NCBI GenBank assembly: GCA_963817435.1
Contig: CAWFNY010000001.1
Location: 1,488,001-1,552,000, forward strand
Direction: 5' to 3'
Source of the DNA: JADJOM01 sp963817435
Lineage (GTDB): Bacteria; Gemmatimonadota; Gemmatimonadetes; Gemmatimonadales; GWC2-71-9
Length of the DNA stretch: 64,000 nucleotides
Shown here: piece after piece, positions 1 to 7,131 of the stretch
Numbering within the stretch: the first letter of the stretch is position 1
Layout of the letters: the number at the start of each line of letters is the position of its first letter
Program-made: the position numbers and the translations under genes
Notes under the pieces: model-generated
Told to the model about the DNA's origin: nothing
The model's database searches: none
What the model saw: the letters and a program-made list of their open reading frames with translations, nothing else

Positions 1-1027
1 CGCCCAGCACCCCGCCGGCCATGGCCAGGAGAACGCTCTCCGTCAGGAGCTGCCCGATCAGCGCACCCGGCGAGGCGCCTAACGCGACGCGCACCGCGAT
101 CTCCCGCGCCCTGGCGGCGGCGCGGGCAAGCTGCAGGTTGGCGACATTCGCGCAGGCGATGAGCAGCACCAGCACGACCGCGCCCAGCATCAGGTAGAGC
201 GCATGCCGCAGGGGGCCACGCGCCTTCTCGTTGAGCGACGTGGTGACCAGACCCCAGTCGGGACTGAAGCGATCCGGGTTCTCGGTCCGCAACTGGACGC
301 CGTAGGCGGCGAGGTCCGCGGAAGCCTGCTCCACCGATTCACCCGCGCGGAGCCTGCCGGTGAACGAGAGATACTCGTTGGTCCAGCGGTTGGGATCGGC
401 CTGCGCCGGGGTGAAGATCAGCGGCACCCAGAATTCCGCCCGCCGATTCCAGAAGTCGCTGAAGCCGGCCGGCATCACGCCGACGACCTCGTACTGCTCC
501 CCGTCCAGCCGGACCTGCTGCCCGAGCGCCGAGGGATCGGCGCCGAACACACGCTGCCACATTCCCTGGCTCAGCACCACCACCTTGCCGTGGCCCGGCT
601 CTGCATCTTCCGGGCGGATCACGCGGCCGAGCGCGGGTGCGACGCCGAAGACGGCGAAAAAGTCCCCCGTGACCTGCGAACCGGTGATGCGCGTGGGGTC
701 GCCGTGGCCGGTCAGCGTGGGCAACCAGCCGTTCTGCACCGCGGCCTGCTCGAAGATCGTGCCGCGCGCCTGATAGGCGAGGAAACCCGGCACGGATACG
801 GAGGCGTGCAGGTCGTTGAGACTGGGGTAGTGGTGCTCCACGGCGACCAGCCGGTCCGGCTCACGGTAGGGCAGCGGCCTGAGCAGGACGGAGTTGATGA
901 CCGAGAAGATCGCGGTGTTGGCGCCGATCCCCAGTCCGAGCGTGAGCACGGCGACGGCGGTGAAGCCGGGGCTGTGCATGAGGCGGCGGCTCGCGTACCG
1001 GAGATCCTGCAGAAGGCGATGGCTCAT
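1..1027 (-). CDS. MacB/FtsX-type ABC permease (duplicated-permease family), C-terminus cut by window edge
   Basis: Partial gene: translation begins at the ATG read leftward from 1027 (MSHRLLQDLRYASRRLMHSP) and stays open to base 1. The N-terminus has the signature of the large Acidobacteria/Gemmatimonadota permeases, with a first membrane segment (FTAVAVLTLGLGIGANTAIF) followed by the periplasmic MacB_PCD-like domain; the stretch VVVLSQGMWQRVFG typical of that domain is read near 545-590. It follows the paralogous permease (1092-3551) by 64 bp on the same strand, so it is the fourth gene of the exporter operon. Family knowledge: such permeases pair with a LolD/MacB-like ATPase for export of peptides, lipids or drugs; the substrate here is unknown. 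Confidence 0.9.
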   Translation of the reverse strand, partial: MSHRLLQDLRYASRRLMHSPGFTAVAVLTLGLGIGANTAIFSVINSVLLRPLPYREPDRLVAVEHHYPSLNDLHASVSVPGFLAYQARGTIFEQAAVQNGWLPTLTGHGDPTRITGSQVTGDFFAVFGVAPALGRVIRPEDAEPGHGKVVVLSQGMWQRVFGADPSALGQQVRLDGEQYEVVGVMPAGFSDFWNRRAEFWVPLIFTPAQADPNRWTNEYLSFTGRLRAGESVEQASADLAAYGVQLRTENPDRFSPDWGLVTTSLNEKARGPLRHALYLMLGAVVLVLLIACANVANLQLARAAARAREIAVRVALGASPGALIGQLLTESVLLAMAGGVLG

Positions 1028-1091
1028 GGCGATCGTGCTCCCTGCCGGGGGTTTTCGGGAAGGCGGGACGCGCCGCCTGGAAATCGCGCGA

Positions 1092-3551
1092 CTACTCGGA
1101 TCGCAGCGCCACCATTGGATCCACCTTCGCCGCGCGCCGGGCCGGGATCCAGGTCGCGAGGAACGCCGTCGCCAGGAAGAGCGCGGGGCCGCCTGCCAGG
1201 GCGATCGGCTCCAGCGGCGCGAGCCCGAAGAGGACCCGGTGCGCGACCACGCCCGCAGCCATCGCGAGGGCGAGCCCGACGGCGACTCCGATCACGACCA
1301 GACGCATCCCCTCCCGGATGGCGAGCCCGACCACCGACTGCGAGGCGGCCCCCAGAGCCAGGCGGATGCCGATCTCGCGGCGGCGCTGGTTCACGCTGTA
1401 GGCGACGACGCCATAGACCCCGAGGCTGGCAAGCAGCATCCCGAGGATGCCGAAGGCCCCGACCGCGAACCCGCCCACTCGTGCCGGCAGCAGGGCCAGC
1501 GAGAGTGCCTCACGCAGAGAGCCGAGGTCCTCGATGGGCAGGCCCGGGCCAAGCTCCCGCACGATGGCCCGCAGCGCGGCGGCGAGCGGGCGAGGATCCG
1601 CGCTGCTTCGAATGAGCAGCGTCGTCCGATGCGCGCTGACCTGCTCGAGCGGCACGTAGAAACAGGGTGGCGGCGCGTCGCCCGGCTGCCCGTACACGAC
1701 ATCACCGGCGACCCCCACGACCGTGAACCAGGGACCGGCATCACCCTGGAAGCTCAGGCGGCGCCCGAGTGCGCTCGCGCCCGGCCAGTAGCGGGACGCG
1801 AACGCCGCACTGACCACCACCACTCGGGGGCCATCGGCCCGGTCGGCATCGGTGAAGCTCCGCCCCTGCAGCAGCGGCACCTGAAGCGCCTCGAGCAGCC
1901 CGGGCCCGACCGCGACTCGGCCAACTTCCATGTCCTCCGATGGCTGCGGGACATAGCCCTCCACGGTCACTCCGGAGCGATTCCCCGAGAGCGAGAGCGG
2001 CAGGGTCTCGGTCAGCCCCGCCGCGACCACACCAGGCAGCGCCCGCACTCGCTCGACGAGCCGGCGCTGAAACAGATGGCCGCGCGCCGTCTCCCAGCCG
2101 GTGAGCCCCCAGTCCGTCGAGAGGACCAGGCCGTCGCGTGCACCGAAGCCCGGATCGATGGCCGCCGACCTCACCACGCTGCGCCCGAAGAGGAACGCGA
2201 GCGCGAGCAGCGGAAGCGCGAAGGCGACCTGGGTAACCACGAACAGGCTGCGCAGCCGCGACCGGCCGGCGAGCGCCGGGCCGCCCTGGTCCTTGAGTGC
2301 CGGCGCCAGCGAGGGGCGCGTGACCTGCAGTGCGGGCGCAAGCCCGAGGATCGTGCCGGCGACGACCGTGACCAGGAAGGTAAAGACCACGACGCGCGCA
2401 TCGAGGGAGAGGTCCAGCGCCACCGGCACCGGCAGAGGGAGGTGGATCGCCGGCACCAGGCCGTTGAGCCACGCCGCCGCCAGGAGTCCCAGCGCGCCGC
2501 TCCCAAAAGCGACCAGCATGCTCTCGGCAACCAGCTGGGCCACGATCCGCCGCCTGGTCGCACCGATCGCGAGGCGAATCGCGATCTCCCGTCGCCGCGC
2601 CAGGGCCCGGCTGAGGGAAAGGTTCGCGACGTTCGCGCAGGCGATCAGGAGCACCGCCCCGACCACCAGGAAGAGCAGCAGCGTCGCCAGAATGACCGGA
2701 CTCCGGGCGTCGGGAAAGATCCTGGCCTCGGCCTCGGAGAGCAGCGTGATCTCCCGCCCGGTGCCGCGGAGTGTCGTCCACGCATTCGGCTGGGCTTCGG
2801 CCAGCCGCCGCGCAACAGCCACAGCCTGTTCCCGTGCCTGGCTCAGCGTGCGGCCCGGTGCCAGGTGACCATAGAGGAAGAGCGCGCGATTGCCACGCTC
2901 CGCGAAGAAGTCATTCCCCGGATTGATCACCGGAGAGGCGCCGAACGGCACCCAGGCCTCCTGGCCGATACCCCGTACCAGTCCGGCGAACCCGGGGCCC
3001 GCGACGCCCACCACCGTGAACGGCTGCCCCCCCAGCCGCACCAGACGACCGACGACACCGCGGTCGGCCCCGAACCGCGCGGTCCACAGGGCGTGACTCA
3101 GCACCACCACATTCGACTCCGCACCCGGCCGGTCCTGATCGGGGCCGAATCCCCTCCCGGCGGCCAGCGGGATGCCGAGTCCATCGAAGAAATCGGCGGA
3201 GACGAGTCCGGCGACGATGCGCGTCGTCTCGGTCCCGTCGGTCAGGCTGGTCGGGAGCAGCTGCATGCCGACGAGATGATCGAACGCCGAGATCGCCTCA
3301 CGGAAGCTGACGAGATCGGGGTAGCTCGAGCCACCGAAGCGGGTGCCACTGTAGTCGCTCGTGTACACGGCGGCGACCCGCCCGGGCTCGGCGACGGGCA
3401 GTGGCTTCAGCAGGAGGCCGTTGACGATCGTGAACAACGCGGCATTTCCCGCGATACCCAGCGCGAGGGAGAGCACCGCGACCAGGGTGTAGCCCGGACT
3501 CCGCGCGAGACTGCGGAATGCGTAGCGGAGGTCCTGCTGGAGGATGTCCAT
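1092..3551 (-). CDS. MacB/FtsX-type ABC permease, duplicated-permease (ADOP) family
   Basis: 819-aa integral membrane protein. The start is placed at ATG 3551 (MDILQQDLRYAFRSLARSPG) rather than a longer in-frame extension, because this is where homology to the family starts. It has two halves, each with a periplasmic MacB_PCD-like region followed by an FtsX block. FtsX signatures are visible mid-protein (VGAVLLIACANVANLSLSRALARRREIAIRL split over about residues 300-345) and near the C-terminus (VYGVVAYSVNQRRREIGIRL). It forms an ABC exporter with the ATPase at 3623-4327 and the adaptor at 4371-5615. Two permeases of this size next to one ATPase may form a heterodimer, or act as alternatives; the sequence does not decide. 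Confidence 0.95.
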   Translation of the reverse strand: MDILQQDLRYAFRSLARSPGYTLVAVLSLALGIAGNAALFTIVNGLLLKPLPVAEPGRVAAVYTSDYSGTRFGGSSYPDLVSFREAISAFDHLVGMQLLPTSLTDGTETTRIVAGLVSADFFDGLGIPLAAGRGFGPDQDRPGAESNVVVLSHALWTARFGADRGVVGRLVRLGGQPFTVVGVAGPGFAGLVRGIGQEAWVPFGASPVINPGNDFFAERGNRALFLYGHLAPGRTLSQAREQAVAVARRLAEAQPNAWTTLRGTGREITLLSEAEARIFPDARSPVILATLLLFLVVGAVLLIACANVANLSLSRALARRREIAIRLAIGATRRRIVAQLVAESMLVAFGSGALGLLAAAWLNGLVPAIHLPLPVPVALDLSLDARVVVFTFLVTVVAGTILGLAPALQVTRPSLAPALKDQGGPALAGRSRLRSLFVVTQVAFALPLLALAFLFGRSVVRSAAIDPGFGARDGLVLSTDWGLTGWETARGHLFQRRLVERVRALPGVVAAGLTETLPLSLSGNRSGVTVEGYVPQPSEDMEVGRVAVGPGLLEALQVPLLQGRSFTDADRADGPRVVVVSAAFASRYWPGASALGRRLSFQGDAGPWFTVVGVAGDVVYGQPGDAPPPCFYVPLEQVSAHRTTLLIRSSADPRPLAAALRAIVRELGPGLPIEDLGSLREALSLALLPARVGGFAVGAFGILGMLLASLGVYGVVAYSVNQRRREIGIRLALGAASQSVVGLAIREGMRLVVIGVAVGLALAMAAGVVAHRVLFGLAPLEPIALAGGPALFLATAFLATWIPARRAAKVDPMVALRSE

Positions 3552-3622
3552 CGAGCGCCCCTGGAATCGGTCGCGGGGGCGAGCGCCCCCGCGTGTCTGC
3601 CCCGCCGCCACCCGTCTCAGTG

Positions 3623-4327
3623 CTACGCCAGCTCCGCGACCTTGTCCTCGACGACGCGCCCGTCAAAGAGATGGATGGCCCGGTCGGCGTGCGCGGCGTA
3701 CCGCGGATCGTGGGTCACCATGCAGATGGTCGCGCCGCCGCGATGCAGCTCCTGCAGCAGCCCCATCACCTGTTCACCATTGGTGGAATCGAGGTTGCCG
3801 GTCGGCTCGTCCGCGAGCAGGATCAGAGGCTCTCCCGCGACCGCACGCGCCACCGCCACGCGCTGCTGCTGGCCGCCCGAAAGCTGGGACGGGTAGTGCT
3901 TCACCCGGTGGGACATTCCCACCTTTTCCAGCGCGGCAAGCACCCGCTGGCGACGCTCGGCCGCCGGCATGCCACGGTAGGTCAGCGGCAGTTCGACGTT
4001 TTCGTACACCGTGAGGTCCCCGATCAGATTGAACGCCTGGAAGATGAAGCCGATCTCCCGGTTCCTGATCCGTGCCCGCTCGCCGGGAGAGAGCTGCGCG
4101 ACCGGCTTGCCGTCGAGCCAGTATTCCCCGCCGGTCGGCGTGTCGAGCAGGCCGAGCAGCGACAGCATCGTCGTCTTGCCGCAGCCCGAGGGCCCGGAGA
4201 TCGCGACGTATTCACCGCGGCGGACCTCGAGGTGAATCTCCGCCAGCGCGTGGGTTTCCACTTCGTCGGTGTAGAACACCTTCTTGATGCCGTCCAGACG
4301 GATGAGCGGCGCGTCGTTCGTGGTCAT
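3623..4327 (-). CDS. ABC transporter ATP-binding protein (LolD/MacB type)
   Basis: 234-aa ATPase with Walker A GPSGCGKT, Q-loop region, signature LSGGQQQR, Walker B LILLADEPTGNLD and switch histidine (MVTHDPRYA). The ATG at 4327 (MTTNDAPLIRLDG) is preferred over an upstream in-frame codon at 4399, which would add 24 residues without homology. It energises the two adjacent permeases. The 43-bp gap to the adaptor gene and 71-bp gap to the permease fit one operon transcribed leftward. Substrate class cannot be told from the ATPase. Confidence 0.95.
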   Translation of the reverse strand: MTTNDAPLIRLDGIKKVFYTDEVETHALAEIHLEVRRGEYVAISGPSGCGKTTMLSLLGLLDTPTGGEYWLDGKPVAQLSPGERARIRNREIGFIFQAFNLIGDLTVYENVELPLTYRGMPAAERRQRVLAALEKVGMSHRVKHYPSQLSGGQQQRVAVARAVAGEPLILLADEPTGNLDSTNGEQVMGLLQELHRGGATICMVTHDPRYAAHADRAIHLFDGRVVEDKVAELA

Positions 4328-4370
4328 GCGGACTCCAGGCCTCGTTTGGCTGATGATTGATGACGGACGG

Positions 4371-5615
4371 CTACTGCAGCCGTACCCGTTCCACGGCATC
4401 CCACCGCGACATGTCGGACAGGATCACGACGTCGCCCACCGCCAGACCCCGGACGATCTCGATGGTGTTGACCGAGCTGCGCCCCAGGTCGACGCGCACC
4501 CGCTCCGCTTCGTCTCCCCCGGGCAGCAGGCGGAACACTCCGACGGTCGAACCCGCCTGTCCGTACGCGGGCCGGCCAACATGCAGGACGTTGTCGAGAC
4601 GTTCGATTTCGATCGTGCCATCCACGCTCAGGTCGGGCCTCGCACCGCGTGGCAGCGCCCCATCCAGCGTGACATCCACCGTCACGGTCCCGTTCTGGGA
4701 CGCAGGGTCGATGCGCATGACGTGCCCCTTCACGATTCCGTTTCGGGTATCAATCGAGGCCACCTGGCCGATCGTCACATCCTTCGCCTGCGTCTCCGGG
4801 ATCCGCAGAACGGCCTTGAGCTTCTCGGGCTGCACCACTTTGGCGAGGAGCGCGCCCGAAATCGCCCACTGTCCGACCTCGAGCGGCAGCTCCTGCAGCA
4901 CGCCGTCGGAGCCCGCACGCACCACCATGGAGTTGACCATCGAACGCTGGAAGTCGGCGACGGCCTTCAGGCGCTTCGTCTGCTCCTCCTGGACCGAGAG
5001 CTGGGCTCCGATGTTCGCGGTGTAGATCTGCAGCCGCTGCTGCTCGACCTGCAGACGTTCCGTCAGCTCCTCCGCGTGATCGCGGGAGCGCGCGTAGTCC
5101 GACGTCGAAATCAGGTTCTGACTCGCCAGCGCCGAGTCCGCCGCCGCCTTCCGGATCGCATCGCGATACTCGGACCGGACCGACGCGACGACCCCCGCCT
5201 GATTGAGCCGCTGGGTCTCGAGCGTGGTCTTGAGGGAGAGCAGTTGCGACTCGGCGTCGGTCAGCTGGCGCTCCGCCTGAAGCAGCTGGATCTGGACATC
5301 AGGGTTGCTGAGTTCGAGGAGGATGGTGCCCGCCGTCACCCGCGCGCCGGGCTGCACCGGCTTCTTCTCCACCCGCCCCGGAGTCACTGCCGAAACCCAG
5401 CGGATCTGCTCCGGCACCAGTGTCCCCGGACCCCGGACCTCGCGCACCATCGGCCCCTGCCGCACCGTGTCCATCCAGAGCGTGCTCCGCTCCACGGACG
5501 GAGCGGCGGGCCGCAGCCGGCTCAACCCCACGGTCACCGCCACGAGCGCGGCACAGGCTCCCCCTATATAGAGGAAGCGCCGGCGGTCAGGCTTCTTCTC
5601 ACGGGCTATGTCCAA
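4371..5615 (-). CDS. Periplasmic adaptor (HlyD/MacA-like membrane fusion protein)
   Basis: 414 aa. It starts with a TTG codon at 5615 preceded by GAGGGG; an in-frame stop lies just upstream, so no longer form exists. One N-terminal membrane anchor (FLYIGGACAALVAVTVGL, about residues 14-31) is followed by a lipoyl/barrel-sandwich half, a long coiled-coil hairpin (about residues 115-215, rich in Gln/Leu/Glu), the second lipoyl half and a beta-barrel (MRIDPASQNGTVTVDVTL). This is the membrane-fusion component linking the inner-membrane permeases to the outer membrane. No TolC-like gene is visible in the window, so the outer-membrane channel must be encoded elsewhere or is not needed. Confidence 0.92.
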   Translation of the reverse strand: MDIAREKKPDRRRFLYIGGACAALVAVTVGLSRLRPAAPSVERSTLWMDTVRQGPMVREVRGPGTLVPEQIRWVSAVTPGRVEKKPVQPGARVTAGTILLELSNPDVQIQLLQAERQLTDAESQLLSLKTTLETQRLNQAGVVASVRSEYRDAIRKAAADSALASQNLISTSDYARSRDHAEELTERLQVEQQRLQIYTANIGAQLSVQEEQTKRLKAVADFQRSMVNSMVVRAGSDGVLQELPLEVGQWAISGALLAKVVQPEKLKAVLRIPETQAKDVTIGQVASIDTRNGIVKGHVMRIDPASQNGTVTVDVTLDGALPRGARPDLSVDGTIEIERLDNVLHVGRPAYGQAGSTVGVFRLLPGGDEAERVRVDLGRSSVNTIEIVRGLAVGDVVILSDMSRWDAVERVRLQ

Positions 5616-6004
5616 GCGGCCCCTCGCTCGTCACGGATAACGGATAATCGCTGGCAGCGGACTCCGACTGCTCGGACGGGAAACAGGTAAGAAGCGTGCC
5701 GCGAGAGCTGCCCTCAGCCGGATTCGCAACTGCAATCTGATCAAGCAGTTAGGCGGAGCGCCATGGCCGCGGCCCAGCCTAGTTCGTTCGCTCATGGGAT
5801 TGCTCGTCCCGGAATCGGACACCGGAGGTCTCCGAGCGGGGCCAGTGTGCCTGACCAGCCTTACGTCGTCTCCAGCCGCGAGGTACCTTGGGCCGAATCA
5901 TCGACGGCCCCTGCGGCCTCGATTCCGCCACTGACAAACCGGATCCGCTCGCCGCTCTCCAGCCTGCATTTGGCTGGGAGCAATTCCCGTTTCCGACGTG
6001 AGCT
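5616..6004. other. Divergent intergenic region, 389 bp
   Basis: Space between the leftward exporter operon and the rightward lipoprotein/TonB-receptor pair. It must contain both promoters. I see no convincing -35/-10 pair, RNA gene, terminator hairpin or coding frame; the open frames here run antisense or through non-coding sequence with no start site or family similarity. Confidence 0.6.
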
Positions 6005-7129
6005 ATGCGACGCCCTGACCCGAGACTGCTCTGCCTCCTCGCCGCGTTCGGCTGCACCCACAGCGAGCCGTTCGTCCCGCGTGACAACGGCTCGACCGGC
6101 CCCTTCGATCCGACGCCGCCCGTTCAGCTCACCCTCAATATCGGGCAGGATCGCGACCCGGTCTGGCTACCCGATGGATCGGGAGTCCTCTACTCGGTGC
6201 AGCGTCTCGACCGCCCCGATCCGGACCAGTGCCTCGCCGTCATCCCGCCTGGCGGTGGCACGCGCTCCCGGGAGAAGTGCTACGCGGACGATGCCGGTCG
6301 CGACTCGGTCAACGTCATGCGTGAGCCGGCGATGAGCGCCGGCGGCCGGCTCGCGTGGGTGGCGGAGGGCACCCCGATCGGACGATCCGACCCCCAGAAC
6401 GCCGGCATCCGTGTCGGAACCCTCGACCCGGCCGACCGCGGTGTGCTGGTCCGGTCCCTCCCATATCCCGCGCCTAACGGTGCGGTCCACGCCACGGCGA
6501 CTCACCTCGCCTGGCTCGGCGAGGACAGCCTCGTCTACGTCGGGAACGATGTCGCGTATGTCCGGGCGTGCAACGGCTGCAAGTTGGACACCCTGCTGGC
6601 CGGCAAGGATGTAGCGCTGCTGGACCTGTCGCATACCCCGGCGACCGTCAGCATCCTCCCGGGGACCGGCGAGGCGACGGCGGTCTGGCCCGCGCCGGAC
6701 GGCTCCGCGATCTACTTCACGCGTCGCGGCGACTCCCAGGTCTATCGCCAGGCGCCGGTGGGGGGAGCCGTGACGGTGCTCCACGACTTTGGCGCCGGCC
6801 GGATCGCGCGGGATCCGCAGGTCAACGGCAACCGCCTGGCCGCGATCGTCGATGGCCTGGTCGACACTCAGGTGGTGGCGATCTTCGGGACCGCGCAGGT
6901 GGACCGGGGCGGTCGTCTCGCGCTTGTCGACCTCGGTACTGGCGCGGAGTCCCTGGCGACGGTGTCGACACTGCTCTTCCGCCGCCCCGCCCTTTCTCCA
7001 TCAGGTGCGCAGGTCGTGGCGGAAGGCTATCCGCTCGTTCTGACTCCGATTCTCGACTCGTCCGGCCAGGTGATCGGCATCGACTCGACCGTCGCCAGTG
7101 TGGCCGATCTTCGCCTCGTGGAGCCCTGA
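6005..7129 (+). CDS. Lipoprotein with TolB/PD40-like beta-propeller repeats
   Basis: 374 aa with a lipoprotein signal (MRRPDPRLLCLLAAFGC, lipobox LAAFGC). The mature part has propeller-like repeats of the PD40/TolB type, with the motif pattern DPVWLPDGSGVLYS, AVWPAPDGSAIYFTRRGDSQVY and RPALSPSGAQVVAEGYPLVL. The stop codon lies two bases before the start of the TonB-dependent receptor at 7132, so the two are almost certainly co-translated. I infer a surface or periplasmic partner of that receptor; the ligand is unknown. Confidence 0.85.
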   Translation: MRRPDPRLLCLLAAFGCTHSEPFVPRDNGSTGPFDPTPPVQLTLNIGQDRDPVWLPDGSGVLYSVQRLDRPDPDQCLAVIPPGGGTRSREKCYADDAGRDSVNVMREPAMSAGGRLAWVAEGTPIGRSDPQNAGIRVGTLDPADRGVLVRSLPYPAPNGAVHATATHLAWLGEDSLVYVGNDVAYVRACNGCKLDTLLAGKDVALLDLSHTPATVSILPGTGEATAVWPAPDGSAIYFTRRGDSQVYRQAPVGGAVTVLHDFGAGRIARDPQVNGNRLAAIVDGLVDTQVVAIFGTAQVDRGGRLALVDLGTGAESLATVSTLLFRRPALSPSGAQVVAEGYPLVLTPILDSSGQVIGIDSTVASVADLRLVEP

Positions 7130-7131
7130 CT

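Noticed and set aside
894..3896. 1000-codon open frame on the plus strand antisense to the permease
   Set aside because: It is very Arg/Pro/Gly-rich low-complexity sequence, typical of a high-GC shadow frame; the minus strand holds an obvious FtsX permease.
5763..6335. 190-codon plus-strand frame in the divergent intergenic region
   Set aside because: Ser/Arg/Pro-rich with no domain and it overlaps the lipoprotein gene in another frame.
6568..7131. 188-codon in-frame extension upstream of the TonB receptor
   Set aside because: It lies inside the lipoprotein gene in another frame; the receptor has a clear signal peptide from 7132.
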